Shown here piece after piece: positions 1-9,566 of a stretch of 64,000 nt of DNA. The notes under the pieces are model-generated. The model searched no databases, was not told the DNA's origin, and saw only the letters and a list, made by a program, of their open reading frames with translations. Position 1 is the stretch's first letter. Each line of letters opens with the position of its first letter. A program made the position numbers and the translations under genes. Source of the DNA: Tomitella cavernea (GTDB taxonomy: Bacteria; Actinomycetota; Actinomycetes; Mycobacteriales; Mycobacteriaceae); the NCBI RefSeq assembly GCF_016599145.1, contig NZ_JAENKO010000023.1, positions 1 to 64,000 of the forward strand, written 5' to 3'.

Positions 1-60
1 CGGGTCCTGTGGTGGTCGATGGGGAGCTTCGCAACTCTCATCTTCACACCGCAGGACCCG
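1..60. repeat. Inverted repeat beside the DUF222 gene end
   Basis: Positions 1-9 (CGGGTCCTG) are the exact reverse complement of positions 52-60 (CAGGACCCG). Allowing one mismatch, the arms extend to about 14 bases. The loop is long (about 37 bases). The repeat lies just beyond the stop codon of the truncated DUF222 gene, so it could be a terminator stem or the end of a mobile segment. The window edge prevents seeing further. Confidence 0.5.
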
Positions 61-61
61 C

Positions 62-1213
62 CTACATGTTGTGGTCCCCCCTCACCTCGCTGGACACCCG
101 TCTACGCACTCTGCATTCCGTAGAGCCCCGGGACCTGCGCCGTGTCCGGACGTCCTCGGGTACCCGGATGGGGCGGACCGTGCCCGAGGCGGCGATGGTG
201 CGGGCGTGGTCGGCGCCGATGACCCCGTAGCCGTCGAGGAAGCCCGGCTCGTCGCCGCCCCGCCGCGTGCTGTCCAGCATGATCACGTGCACCAGCGGCT
301 TGCGCTGGGCGGGTGCGCTGCGACCCGCGCGCGGGCAGGACTCGTCACCGCATGCGCACGCGAGGACTCGTGCCCCGTCGACCAACGCCATGAGGGCGTC
401 GGCGCGGCGCTGGTCCAGCGTGCGGTCGTCGGCCTTGCAGACGTCGCGGCTCATCTCGGTGAGGCGGCCGACGAGCCGGCGGCCGTCCTCCGCGGGCAGC
501 GACCCGTTGAGGTACACCGCGCCGTCGGTGTCGTCGCTGATGCCCACGAACCTTTCGGCGCGCTTGCGGATGCGGCGGGTACGGACGCCGTCAGGATCCT
601 TCTTGGCGATGATCCGCGCGATAGTGTCGGTCAGACGCCGTCCGACCAGGCCACGGCGGACCGTGCGGTACGGGGATGCCGCGCTCATGGAACCAGCGGC
701 ACCCGGATCGTCGCCAGCGTGGGCTTCGGCCCGGTCCCAATCCGGCTCCGACTCGGGGGCATCGGGTGCGATGGAGCGGAGGGCCTCGGCCTCGACCTCT
801 GCGACGCGGTCGGCCTCCACGTTCGCCGTCGCCGACTCGATCTGCCGCACGCGGAATGCGCTCAGATGGCCCGTTGCGAGGGCCACGCGCGTGCGTGGGA
901 GCCTGTCGCGCAGGGAGAGGGCAAGGCTCAGCTCCGCGCCGGCGTGACTTCGCTTGGCGGTCGTGGCGGCGGCGATCTGGGCCTCCGCCATCTCGAACGG
1001 ATCCGAGGACCACTCCCCTCGTACCTCGAGTTCGCGATCGACCACCGTGAGGAACTGCGCCGTCGCAGCCAGGCGGCGTTCCAGGAACGCCGATTCGAGC
1101 CGCGCGCAATCCGCGATGACGTCGATGAGTGACGACGAATCCAGTGCGCCGAGGTCCGGCACGGTGCGGCGCCAGGCGCTGCAGTCGCCGAGCTGCGCAA
1201 GATCGGCAAGCAT
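62..1213 (-). CDS. DUF222 (13E12-repeat family) protein, HNH domain apparently lost
   Basis: The 383-residue product carries the alpha-helical DUF222 domain typical of the 13E12 repeat family (ESAFLERRLAA near the start; RLTDTIARIIAKKDPDGVRTRR in the middle). Family members normally continue past the PIRVPED segment into a C-terminal HNH nuclease motif. Here the last 35 or so residues are an Arg-rich tail with no HNH or zinc ligands, and no other frame restores them. The protein looks truncated or degenerate. The start at 1213 is preceded by a GGGGGGA ribosome site. These genes are repetitive in mycolate genomes and often linked to mobile DNA, but their cellular role is not established. Confidence 0.75.
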   Translation of the reverse strand: MLADLAQLGDCSAWRRTVPDLGALDSSSLIDVIADCARLESAFLERRLAATAQFLTVVDRELEVRGEWSSDPFEMAEAQIAAATTAKRSHAGAELSLALSLRDRLPRTRVALATGHLSAFRVRQIESATANVEADRVAEVEAEALRSIAPDAPESEPDWDRAEAHAGDDPGAAGSMSAASPYRTVRRGLVGRRLTDTIARIIAKKDPDGVRTRRIRKRAERFVGISDDTDGAVYLNGSLPAEDGRRLVGRLTEMSRDVCKADDRTLDQRRADALMALVDGARVLACACGDESCPRAGRSAPAQRKPLVHVIMLDSTRRGGDEPGFLDGYGVIGADHARTIAASGTVRPIRVPEDVRTRRRSRGSTECRVRRRVSSEVRGDHNM

Positions 1214-1455
1214 GAAATCCCCCCGTCTGATCTGTTCTGCATGATGCCGAGCACCCTCCCCGGGCTTGGCATCGAACGTGATTTCTATGATACATATGTT
1301 CTAGAGTTCGTCCACGGGAACCATCAGATGGAGGCGTCACCATGGTCGGCGGCGGCGCGTCGGGTACGCAGAACGCCGGAATGAGGCCGGCGGATGCGGT
1401 TCGTTGCGAGTCGGGACGGCCGGAAGCCGGCGGCCTGGCGGAGCACACTGGCGGG

Positions 1456-2322
1456 ATGAACTGGTTCAGCGACGGCGGAGCGGACTACGCGCAATCGCGT
1501 CCCGACTACCCGCGGGAGGTCGTTCGCTTTCTCGCCGAAGTAGCGCCGCCCGGGGCGGGTGCACGCTGGGTGATCGATGTCGGCTGCGGCACAGGGCAGT
1601 TCACCGAGCAGCTGGCGGCGGTGTATCCCGCCGTCATCGGAGTGGACCCGAGCGCGGACCAGCTCGCCAACGCCGTCGCGCACCGCACGGGAGGACGGAT
1701 CGAGTACGCGTGCGGCACGGCCGAGAGGCTGCCCATCGCGGACGGCGCGGTTTCCCTGGTCACTGCGGCGCAGTCCGCCCACTGGTTCGACCTGCCCCGG
1801 TTCTGGCGCGAGGTGCGGCGGGTGACCGCCCCCGGCGCGGTCGTCGCGCTTGCGACCTACGGAAAGCTCGTCGTGGGCAGGCCCGGCGATGACCCGCGGG
1901 TCGATGGCGACGCGTGTCGCGCCGGGGCCGCGGCGGGGCGGACGGGTATCGCGGATGATTCGTCGCAATCGGATCGAGATAGGGGAATCGACTCTGCGGG
2001 TGCGCGATTCCAGCGATTCTATGATGAGGAGATAGCCGAATTCTGGCCGCCGGAACGCGCGATGGTGGAGAACGGTTACGCGGACGTCGCATTCCCCTTC
2101 GGCGAGTGCGCAGCGCCTGCCGCCGTGATCCGCAGGTCCTGGAACCTCGACGACCTGCTCGGCTATGTCGGCACGTGGTCGGCGACGCGTAACCTCCGCG
2201 CACGAGGCCGCGGCGATCTCATCGACCGGTTCGTCGCCGACATCACCGAGCTCTGGGGGGCCCGGGAAGTTCGGCGTCCGGTGGAGTGGCCGGTGTCGAT
2301 GCGGGTGGGGCGTGTGGTCTGA
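1456..2322 (+). CDS. Class I SAM-dependent methyltransferase
   Basis: This is a Rossmann-fold methyltransferase. The SAM motif VIDVGCGTGQFT is motif I, followed by the acidic motif GVDPSADQL. A Methyltransf_11-type core includes AERLPIADGAVSLVTAAQS. The ATG at 1456 (MNWFSDGGADYA) gives the length and N-terminus usual for this family, about 288 residues. An in-frame ATG at 1342 would add a low-complexity extension. A Ser/Asp-rich insert around the middle of the protein interrupts the C-terminal half. The substrate is unknown. The gene is divergent from the DUF222 gene and convergent with the DUF218 gene. Confidence 0.8.
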   Translation: MNWFSDGGADYAQSRPDYPREVVRFLAEVAPPGAGARWVIDVGCGTGQFTEQLAAVYPAVIGVDPSADQLANAVAHRTGGRIEYACGTAERLPIADGAVSLVTAAQSAHWFDLPRFWREVRRVTAPGAVVALATYGKLVVGRPGDDPRVDGDACRAGAAAGRTGIADDSSQSDRDRGIDSAGARFQRFYDEEIAEFWPPERAMVENGYADVAFPFGECAAPAAVIRRSWNLDDLLGYVGTWSATRNLRARGRGDLIDRFVADITELWGAREVRRPVEWPVSMRVGRVV

Positions 2323-2389
2323 GGCCGGCCGGCCCGCGGCAGCGAACCGGTCGGCCCCGCGCCAGGCCGACGCACGGGCCCGCCAGGGC

Positions 2390-3187
2390 CTACGGCGCGA
2401 CGACGCCCTGGATCGAACGCTGCCCGTCGACGGCCTTGCGGAAGTCGACAAGCGCACGCTCCAGGTGTCCGGGGGAGGTGACGACGACCGCTGCGGGCGA
2501 TCGCCGCGCATCGAGGATCTCGTCCGTGAACTGCGCGTTCTCGACGGTCGAGGTGGACCGTTCTTCCTTCGTGATCCTCGTGGCGGGGACTCCGTTGGCG
2601 ACGAGCCAGTCGAACATCGCGTCTGCCTCGGTGCGCCCGCTCTGCGGCACGCCTCCCGTGACGATGATCGGCGCGGACGGGAAGCTGTTCGCCAGTTCGA
2701 GTGCCGCGCGCAGACGGCTCTCCAGCACTGGGCGCATAGTGCCGTCCTCGTGCAGTCCCGCGCCGAGGACGACGATGTCCGTATTCGCCGGGTTGACGCG
2801 CAGCGACAGCGGCGGTTCGGTGGTGAGTGTCTGGTCTTCCGTGCAGGCGATGATGGCCTCGGGGGCGTCGCTCTGGCATCCGCCGACGGTGGACAGGAGC
2901 GCGTTCGAGACGGTGGTCGGCAGTCCCACCGACCCGGATACGGCGGCGATCGCCTCCGGGATCAGGTCCACCGACTCGACCGAGAGGCTGCCGGAGTCGG
3001 CCAGCGCGGCGATGCGCGGGGGTACGCCCGCAGACTCGAGCGGCGCACTGGGCGACTGCGGCGAGGCGCCAGCAGCGCCCGGCGCGGCGATCGCGGTTGT
3101 CGCCGCGATCGCGACGGACGCGGCTGCCGCGCCGACGGCCGAAAGGCCGCGCGACCGGGATGCGGATGCGGTCGTGAAAACCTTCAT
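2390..3187 (-). CDS. Secreted DUF218 (YdcF/ElyC-like) protein
   Basis: The product has 265 residues. The first 40 or so form a signal peptide (MKVFTTASASRSRG, an Ala-rich core, then GAAGASPQ). The DUF218 fold follows from about residue 115: the DIVVLGAGL strand, ESRLRAALELA helix, IIVTGG loop, SGRTEADAM motif and a terminal TSPGHLERA segment. DUF218 proteins of the YdcF/SanA/ElyC type are envelope proteins, and some act in cell-wall or vancomycin-resistance phenotypes. The exact reaction is unknown. The upstream 3188-3410 region is AT-richer and should hold the promoter; it also contains the palindrome GTAACGTTAC at 3335-3344. Confidence 0.8.
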   Translation of the reverse strand: MKVFTTASASRSRGLSAVGAAAASVAIAATTAIAAPGAAGASPQSPSAPLESAGVPPRIAALADSGSLSVESVDLIPEAIAAVSGSVGLPTTVSNALLSTVGGCQSDAPEAIIACTEDQTLTTEPPLSLRVNPANTDIVVLGAGLHEDGTMRPVLESRLRAALELANSFPSAPIIVTGGVPQSGRTEADAMFDWLVANGVPATRITKEERSTSTVENAQFTDEILDARRSPAAVVVTSPGHLERALVDFRKAVDGQRSIQGVVAP

Positions 3188-3410
3188 TCGTGTTGACCTC
3201 CCCGTTCAGGTGTTACGACGGGAGGGAAGGTACGTGTGTCAGTCCAATCCCGCCAGACGGAATTGAACTGCACTGGCAGAGCCATTGAATAACGACAATT
3301 CTGCAGCTATTACACATGTGAAGATCTCGATTATGTAACGTTACGCGCTGCGTCGCAGGCGGAACGGGGGCGACAGGGCGGACTCGCACACGGACCGTGC
3401 CAGTCGGGAA

Positions 3411-4157
3411 TCAGGAGCTCTGGAACCACACTGCGAGCGCCGCATCCCGGTCGGCAGGCCTGCGACGCGGGCAGCTCACGCACTTGGCCTGACCCGGCGC
3501 CTGGAAGATGAGGCAGCATGAGCAGCGCCGCACGATCCGCCGGCCCGTCGCCGGCACGGGAGAAGACGGATCGGCGGGCAGCCGCTGGATCCGGCCCGTG
3601 GGCGGCGTGTCCGGGTGCGGCACGACGTCGACGAACCGTGCCGGCACCAGCGGCGGCACGGTGAGACGGCGCGCGAGGGCGCAGGCCTCGGCGAGCCGAC
3701 CGGCCGCGGGACCGGCGGCGAGCGCACGGCCCGCGAGCGCATCCGACGCCACGGCCCACAACGCCCGCTCCGACGCCCCCGACACGGCGGACAGCGGCAC
3801 GATGACCGCCGAGAGCGCCGACGCCAGGGCCGTGCCGTACTCGCCGGGCTCGCGCACAACGCCCTCTGCGCGTACCGCACCGAGGTAGCCCTGTTCGGTG
3901 AGCGTGCACTCGAGCCGGTCCAGAGCAGGGTCGGGAGCGACGCCGTGTGCGAGCAGCATCCGCGGGCCGGCGTCGGTGAGCACCGCCGCGGCCGAGTACC
4001 ACCAGAGGGTTCCTGCGGTGCGATCATCGCGGCAGCCCCACCTGCGGCGAGTGTCGGCGATCCGCCGCGCGAGCCACGCGTCGTCGCTCAGCAGCGCGCC
4101 GGAGAACGTCGTTCCGGAAGGCGACGCGGGGGCGCCGGGGCCGATCATGGCCGCCAT
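3411..4157 (-). CDS. FhuF-like (2Fe-2S) protein, orphan copy
   Basis: The product has 248 residues. The C-terminus holds C-x-C-C-x10-C-x2-C (C212, C214, C215, C226, C229), the FhuF-type 2Fe-2S binding pattern; FhuF needs CC-x10-C-x2-C. FhuF-family proteins reduce ferric iron in hydroxamate siderophores in the cytosol. The middle carries ATGTLWWYSA-like and VSGASERALWAVASDAL segments. The same segments occur in the paralogue at 34294-35097, which ends a B12-regulated transporter operon. This copy has no transporter beside it and is divergent from the VOC gene. The family is clear; the substrate (siderophore versus another metal complex) is not. Confidence 0.8.
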   Translation of the reverse strand: MAAMIGPGAPASPSGTTFSGALLSDDAWLARRIADTRRRWGCRDDRTAGTLWWYSAAAVLTDAGPRMLLAHGVAPDPALDRLECTLTEQGYLGAVRAEGVVREPGEYGTALASALSAVIVPLSAVSGASERALWAVASDALAGRALAAGPAAGRLAEACALARRLTVPPLVPARFVDVVPHPDTPPTGRIQRLPADPSSPVPATGRRIVRRCSCCLIFQAPGQAKCVSCPRRRPADRDAALAVWFQSS

Positions 4158-4246
4158 ACTGCCCTGCCCCGGGATGCCCCCTGCGAGCAGGACCGGTGGA
4201 GCGATGACACCAGGTCGACCACGACGTCGAATGGGACAATGACGCC

Positions 4247-4768
4247 ATGTCGATCAAGCGCCTCAACCATGCCGTGCTGTACGTGTCGGAACTGCAGCGC
4301 AGCCTCGATTTCTACGTGGGAACGCTGGGATTCCGGGTGCTCAGCCAGTTCCCCGGCGCAGCGTTCCTGCAGGCCGCGGACTCGGCCAACGACCATGACC
4401 TGGGCCTGTTCCAGCTGGGCGACACCGGACCCCGTCCGGCGCGCGGGGTGGGGCTGTACCACTTGGCGTGGGAAGTGGACACGCTCGACGCGTTGGCGGA
4501 GATGGGGCGGCGGCTCTCCGAGGCGGGCTCCCTCACCGGCGCCGGTGACCACGGTTCCACCAAGGCGCTCTACGGCGCGGATCCCGACGGGATCGAGTTC
4601 GAGGTGTGCTGGATGGTGCCGGACGCGTCGATACTCGACGAACTCAAGCCCGGCTCCCCGCCCACCCGGCCGCTGGATCTCGACGCGGAGATCGCCAAGT
4701 ACGGGGCCGACACCCCCGGCGGGCCGCGCGAGGACTTCGACGTGTGGGAGCAGATCCGCGCGCGGTGA
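4247..4768 (+). CDS. VOC-family protein (glyoxalase/extradiol dioxygenase type)
   Basis: The product has 173 residues with two beta-alpha-beta-beta-beta modules of the vicinal-oxygen-chelate fold. It begins IKRLNHAVLYVSELQRSLDFY, with His7 a typical first metal ligand. The second module has GLYHLAWEVD and ends YGADPDGIEFEVCW, where the His and Glu are the usual remaining metal ligands. Members include catechol 2,3-dioxygenase-like and glyoxalase-like enzymes. No neighbouring aromatic pathway identifies the substrate. The C-terminal 40 residues resemble the tails of single-domain 2,3-dioxygenase homologues. Confidence 0.8.
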   Translation: MSIKRLNHAVLYVSELQRSLDFYVGTLGFRVLSQFPGAAFLQAADSANDHDLGLFQLGDTGPRPARGVGLYHLAWEVDTLDALAEMGRRLSEAGSLTGAGDHGSTKALYGADPDGIEFEVCWMVPDASILDELKPGSPPTRPLDLDAEIAKYGADTPGGPREDFDVWEQIRAR

Positions 4769-4809
4769 GGCGAGGTGCGGCAGGCTACGAGTTCCTGCGG
4801 CGCCCGGCA

Positions 4810-5736
4810 TCACCCCAGCAGCGCGGTGGCCACGAGGATCACGGGCACCGAGGCGATGGTGGTGACGAGGGCGGCGTCGCGCGCCAGCACCATGCCCCGC
4901 CCGTACTTCGAGGCGTAGATGAACACGTTCTGCGCGGTGGGCAGCGCGGCTACGACGACCACCGCGAACAGTGCATGCCCGTCGAGTCCCAGCCCGTACC
5001 GGCCCAGCAGGTAGGCGAGGGTCGGCTGGGCGATCGCCTTGAGCAGGGAGGCGACGGCCACATCGCGCCGGGGGCTCGTGCCCTTCCGGAGCACCTGCGC
5101 CCCGGAGAGCGACAGCCCGAACGCCATGAGGGCGCCCGGCACGGCGGCGCCGCCGAGCAGTGAGATCGAGTCCATGATCGGCTCGGGCGGCAGCCACCGG
5201 GCCCCCGCCAGGACCAGGCCCGCGATGCCGCCGAGCGCGATGGGATTGCGCACGATCGACGCCGCCACCCCGCGCAGTGAGCCGGCCCGCCCGGTGGTGG
5301 TCATGTCCAGCACGGTCAGGGCGATCGGCGCGTACACGATGATCTGGAACAGCATCACCGGCGCCACGTACGACGCGTCGCCGAGGACGAACACGGCGAT
5401 GGGGATGCCCAGGTTTCCGCCGTTGAGGTACGACGAGGCCATGGCGCCCACCATCACCTCGGGTCCCGCGCGCCGCAGTACGTATCGCGCCACCGCCGCG
5501 TACACGACGGCCACGGCGGCGGCGGTGCCCGCGGCGACGGCGAGCCCCGACGAGAACAACGTCTGCAAGTCGGCGTGCGCCACCACGTCGATGAGCAGCG
5601 CCGGGGTGGCCACGTAGAACACCAGACGGGTGAGCACCATCCGGCCCTGGTCCCCCAGCGTGCCGCGCCGGCCCAGCAGGTATCCCACGGCGATCACCAC
5701 GAAGATCACCACGAACCCCGACAGCACACCGGACAC
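4810..5736 (-). CDS. AEC-family (auxin efflux carrier-type) transporter
   Basis: The product has 308 residues and about ten hydrophobic helices. It opens SGVLSGFVVIFVVIAVGYLLGRRG, the standard AEC first helix, and has the conserved SSYLNGGNLGIPIAVFVLG helix and ALPTAQNVFIYA near the end. AEC carriers export or import organic acids such as malate. The GTG at 5736 is chosen because GGAGGT lies eight bases upstream and the helix starts at once; a longer open frame upstream is antisense to prpD. It is divergent from prpDBC with a 144-bp gap, so a role in moving C3 or C4 carboxylates is possible but unproven. Confidence 0.85.
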   Translation of the reverse strand: MSGVLSGFVVIFVVIAVGYLLGRRGTLGDQGRMVLTRLVFYVATPALLIDVVAHADLQTLFSSGLAVAAGTAAAVAVVYAAVARYVLRRAGPEVMVGAMASSYLNGGNLGIPIAVFVLGDASYVAPVMLFQIIVYAPIALTVLDMTTTGRAGSLRGVAASIVRNPIALGGIAGLVLAGARWLPPEPIMDSISLLGGAAVPGALMAFGLSLSGAQVLRKGTSPRRDVAVASLLKAIAQPTLAYLLGRYGLGLDGHALFAVVVVAALPTAQNVFIYASKYGRGMVLARDAALVTTIASVPVILVATALLG

Positions 5737-5880
5737 GCGGGGCACCTCCGGAGACGCGGCTGGGGGACCCGCCAAGTCTAGGACGGGCGGGGGCGGGCCA
5801 CAGCACGAGTAGCGTCGGAAGCGGGGCCCGCGAGACCGCAGCGGCGGACCCGGGGCGACGAGCGAAATGCTGGAGGCCGC

Positions 5881-7428
5881 ATGTTTGATGAACCCGACAC
5901 CGCGCAGCCTGCCGGCGCACAGCACATGCGGATGCACACGGTCCGCACCCGCCGATCCGCGGAGGACTTTCCCCGCGACGAGCACCTGGCCTGGAAGATC
6001 GCGCAGGTCGCGGCCGATCCAGTCGCCGTCGACGACGACGTGCGCGAGATGGTGGTCAACCGCATCATCGACGACGCCGCAGTGGCGGCCGCCGCGTTCG
6101 CCCGCCGCCCGGTCGCGGCGGCCCGGGCGCAGGCGCTGGTGCGTCCGTATTCCCCGGGCGGCTCGGTGTGGGGTATCCACGGCCGGTTCGCCCCCGAGTG
6201 GGCCGCGTGGGCCAACGGCGTCGCGGTGCGCGAGCTCGATTTCCACGACACGTTCCTGGCGGCCGAGTACTCGCATCCGGGCGACAACATCCCCCCGATC
6301 CTCGCCGTCGCGCAGCACGCCGGCGTATCCGGCGCGGACCTCGTGCGCGGCGTCGCCACCGGGTACGAGATCCAGATCGACCTGGCGCGCGGGATGTGCC
6401 TGCACGAGCACAAGATCGACCACGTCGCCCACCTGGGGCCGTCCGTCGCCGCGGGGATCGGCACCCTGCTCCGCCTCGAGCCGGAGGTGATCTACCAGGC
6501 GATCGGCCAAGCCCTGCACACCACCACCGCGACGCGGCAGTCCCGCAAGGGCGCGATCTCCAGCTGGAAGGCCTACGCCCCCGCCTATGCGGGCAAGGCC
6601 GCCGTCGAGGCCGTCGACCGCGCCATGCGCGGCGAGGGTGCGCCGGCCCCGATCTGGGAGGGCGAGGACGGCGTGATCGCCTGGCTCCTCGATGGGGCCG
6701 ACGCCGAATACCGGGTGCCGCTGCCCGCAGCGGGCGCCCCCAAACGTGCCATCCTCGACAGCTACACCAAGGAGCACTCGGCGGAATACCAGGCGCAGGC
6801 CGTCATAGACCTGGCGTTCCGGCTTCGGGAGCGCGTCGGCGATCCGGCGCGGATCTCTTCCGTCACCCTGCACACCAGCCGTCATACGCACACCGTGATC
6901 GGCACCGGCGCGGACGACCCGCAGAAGTTCGACCCGCACGCGAGCCGCGAAACCCTCGACCACTCGGTGATGTACGTCTTCGCCGTCGCGCTGCAGGACG
7001 GCGCCTGGCACCACGAACACTCCTACTCCCCCGAACGTGCACGACGGCCGGACACGGTCGCGCTATGGCGGAAGGTCTCCACCGCCGAGGATCCCGAATG
7101 GACTCGGCGCTACCACGACCCGGACCCGGCCAAGAGGGCGTTCGGGGCGCGCGCCGAGGTCACCCTGGACTCGGGCGAAACGGTCGTCGACGAGCTGGCC
7201 GTGGCCGACGCCCATCCGCAGGGCGCCCACCCGTTCACTCGCTCCCAGTACGTGGCCAAGTTCCGGTCGCTCGCCGACGGCATCGTCGCCCCCGACGAAC
7301 AGGACCGCTTCCTGGGCGCGGTGGACACCGTCGCCGACCTGCCCGCCGGGCAGCTGCACCGGCTGGGGTTCACCGTGACCGACGAGGCGGCGGCCCGCGT
7401 GCCCGCCATCCCGGAAGGACTGCTCTGA
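5881..7428 (+). CDS. prpD: 2-methylcitrate dehydratase (MmgE/PrpD family)
   Basis: The 515-residue protein has the MmgE/PrpD fold throughout, with recognisable segments [22 protein letters not shown] and [15 protein letters not shown]. It dehydrates 2-methylcitrate in the methylcitrate cycle, which turns propionyl-CoA plus oxaloacetate into pyruvate and succinate in the cytosol. The next gene starts inside its stop codon (ATGA), and the cycle's lyase and synthase follow, which fixes the assignment. The start ATG at 5881 has CTGGAGG eight bases upstream. No adjacent prpR-type activator gene is visible. Confidence 0.95.
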   Translation: MFDEPDTAQPAGAQHMRMHTVRTRRSAEDFPRDEHLAWKIAQVAADPVAVDDDVREMVVNRIIDDAAVAAAAFARRPVAAARAQALVRPYSPGGSVWGIHGRFAPEWAAWANGVAVRELDFHDTFLAAEYSHPGDNIPPILAVAQHAGVSGADLVRGVATGYEIQIDLARGMCLHEHKIDHVAHLGPSVAAGIGTLLRLEPEVIYQAIGQALHTTTATRQSRKGAISSWKAYAPAYAGKAAVEAVDRAMRGEGAPAPIWEGEDGVIAWLLDGADAEYRVPLPAAGAPKRAILDSYTKEHSAEYQAQAVIDLAFRLRERVGDPARISSVTLHTSRHTHTVIGTGADDPQKFDPHASRETLDHSVMYVFAVALQDGAWHHEHSYSPERARRPDTVALWRKVSTAEDPEWTRRYHDPDPAKRAFGARAEVTLDSGETVVDELAVADAHPQGAHPFTRSQYVAKFRSLADGIVAPDEQDRFLGAVDTVADLPAGQLHRLGFTVTDEAAARVPAIPEGLL

Positions 7429-8342
7429 TGACCGGATTGATCACCGCGGCGACCTCGGCGGACGACAAGCGCACGGCGTTGCGCGCGGGCCTGACGTCGG
7501 GCACCATCCAACGTCTGCCCGGCGCCTTCAACCCGCTCACCGCGAAGCTCATTCAGGAGGTCGGTTTCGAGGGCGTCTACGTCTCGGGTGCCGTCGTGTC
7601 GGCGGATCTCGCCCTGCCGGACATCGGGTTGACCACGCTCTCCGAGGTGACCGATCGCAGCCGCCAGATCGCCCGCGTCACCGACCTGCCCACCTTTGTC
7701 GACGCCGACACGGGCTTCGGCGAGCCGATGAACGTGGCGCGCACCATCACCCACCTGGAGGGTGCCGGCGTGGCGGGCTGCCACCTGGAGGACCAGGTGA
7801 ACCCCAAGCGGTGCGGGCACCTCGACGGCAAGGCCGTGGTTCCGGCCGCCGACATGGTGCGCAGGATCGGCGCGGCGGTGGGGGCACGGCGCGACGCGGA
7901 CTTCGTGGTCTGCGCCCGCACCGACGCCCGCGGCATCGAGGGGCTGCCCGCCGCCATCGACCGCGCCAAGGCCTACGCGGACGCGGGCGCCGACATGATC
8001 TTCACCGAGGCGCTGGCAGACGAGGCGGAGTTCGAAGAGTTCCGCGAGGCCGTCGACGTGCCGCTGCTCGCGAACATGACCGAGTTCGGCAAGTCGGAGC
8101 TCATCCCCGCCCAGCGGCTGCAGGACATCGGATACAACGCGGTGATCTACCCGGTGACGACGCTGCGCCTGGCCATGTTCGCGGCCGAGGAGGGACTGCG
8201 CGGGCTCGCCGCCGAAGGCACCCAGGCCGGGATGCTGGACCGGATGCAGCACCGCAGCCGCCTTTACGAACTGCTCGACTACGAGGGGTACAACGCGTTC
8301 GACGGCTCGGTGTACGACTTCACGCTGGAAGGAGGTGCATGA
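7428..8342 (+). CDS. prpB: 2-methylisocitrate lyase
   Basis: The product has 304 residues of the isocitrate lyase/PEP mutase superfamily. The catalytic motif KRCGH lies at 127-131, the form typical of methylisocitrate lyase, and the metal-binding VDADTGFGEP starts at 91. It cleaves 2-methylisocitrate to pyruvate and succinate. The start overlaps the prpD stop by four bases, and the stop overlaps prpC, indicating translational coupling in a prpDBC operon. Confidence 0.95.
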   Translation: MTGLITAATSADDKRTALRAGLTSGTIQRLPGAFNPLTAKLIQEVGFEGVYVSGAVVSADLALPDIGLTTLSEVTDRSRQIARVTDLPTFVDADTGFGEPMNVARTITHLEGAGVAGCHLEDQVNPKRCGHLDGKAVVPAADMVRRIGAAVGARRDADFVVCARTDARGIEGLPAAIDRAKAYADAGADMIFTEALADEAEFEEFREAVDVPLLANMTEFGKSELIPAQRLQDIGYNAVIYPVTTLRLAMFAAEEGLRGLAAEGTQAGMLDRMQHRSRLYELLDYEGYNAFDGSVYDFTLEGGA

Positions 8343-9562
8343 TGCGGGATTCCCCCGACGGTGCCGGTCGCGGAGGTGAGGCGACTGCGCACGGCGCCCG
8401 CGCGCCCGTACCCGACATCCACCAGGGGCTGGCCGACGTGGTCGTCGACTCGACGGCGATCGCGGCGATCGATCCCGCAACCCAATCGCTCACCTATCGC
8501 GGCTACCCGGTGGAGCAGCTGGCCAGGCAGTGCAGCTTTGAAGAGGTCGCGTACCTGCTGTGGAACGCGGAACTGCCGGAGCCCGCGCGGCTGCACCGGT
8601 TCATCGAGCGCGAGCGCGAGCACCGCCGTACCGACCGGCCAGTGAACGACCTGATGGCGTTGATGCCGCAGCGGTGCCCGCCGATGGACGTGCTGCGCAC
8701 CGTGGTGGGCTTCCTGGGATCCCGTGACCCGGACGAGGACGCCGCGATGGTCGACCCCGGCGGCTCGCGCGACGCGGCGGCGTTGCAGGAGGGGCGTCAG
8801 CAGGACGAGGCGCTGCGGCTCATGGCCCTGATGCCCACGGTGGTCGCGGCCGACATGCGCCGACGGCGGGGACTGGCCCCGGTGGCGCCCGACGAGCGGC
8901 TGGGATTCGCGGCGAACTTCCTGCACATGTGTCATGGCGAAGTGCCCGATCCGGAGCTGGCCCGCGCTTTCGAGGCGTCGCTGATCCTGTACGGCGAGCA
9001 CAGCTTCAACGCCTCGGCCTTCACCGCGCGCGTGATCACGTCCACGCAGTCCGACCTGTACAGCGCGGTGACCGGTGCGATCGGCGCGCTCAAGGGTCCA
9101 CTGCATGGCGGCGCCAACGAGGCGTCCATGCGCAACCTCCTCGAGATCGGCAGCCGTGAGCGCGTCGGCGACTGGTTGCGCGGCGAGCTGGACTCGCACC
9201 GCAAGGTGATGGGATTCGGGCACCGCGTGTACAAGAACGGCGACTCGCGGGTGCCGACGATGCGGGCGGCGCTCGGGGAGATCGCCGAGCGGCGGGGCGG
9301 GCAGGAGCTGCTCGCGGTCTACGACGAGCTTGAACGCGCAATGGCCGATGCGACCGGGCTCAAGCCCAATGTCGACTACCCCGTGGGCTTGTCGTACTAC
9401 CTGCTGGGCATCGACATCGCGATGTTCACGCCGATCTTCGCGATGGCGCGCATCGCCGGCTGGGCGGCGCACATCATCGAGCAGCGGCGGTCGAATCACC
9501 TGATCAGGCCGCTGGCCCACTACGAGGGTCTGGCGCGGCGCGACGTGCCGGCAGCGAGTTGA
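8339..9562 (+). CDS. prpC: 2-methylcitrate synthase (citrate synthase family)
   Basis: The product is about 407 residues of the citrate synthase fold. The catalytic signatures are GPLHGGANE (active-site His), GFGHRVYKNGDSR (second His and Arg) and the terminal AHIIEQRRSNHLIRP. It condenses propionyl-CoA with oxaloacetate. Two adjacent ATG codons (8339 and 8342) follow GGAGG, and either could start translation; both overlap the prpB stop. Operon position identifies it as the methylcitrate rather than the housekeeping synthase. Confidence 0.93.
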   Translation: MMRDSPDGAGRGGEATAHGARAPVPDIHQGLADVVVDSTAIAAIDPATQSLTYRGYPVEQLARQCSFEEVAYLLWNAELPEPARLHRFIEREREHRRTDRPVNDLMALMPQRCPPMDVLRTVVGFLGSRDPDEDAAMVDPGGSRDAAALQEGRQQDEALRLMALMPTVVAADMRRRRGLAPVAPDERLGFAANFLHMCHGEVPDPELARAFEASLILYGEHSFNASAFTARVITSTQSDLYSAVTGAIGALKGPLHGGANEASMRNLLEIGSRERVGDWLRGELDSHRKVMGFGHRVYKNGDSRVPTMRAALGEIAERRGGQELLAVYDELERAMADATGLKPNVDYPVGLSYYLLGIDIAMFTPIFAMARIAGWAAHIIEQRRSNHLIRPLAHYEGLARRDVPAAS

Positions 9563-9566
9563 CGGT

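Noticed and set aside
5737-7020. N-terminal extension of the AEC transporter through prpD
   Set aside because: It is antisense to prpD. The GTG at 5736 has a ribosome site and starts directly at the first membrane helix.
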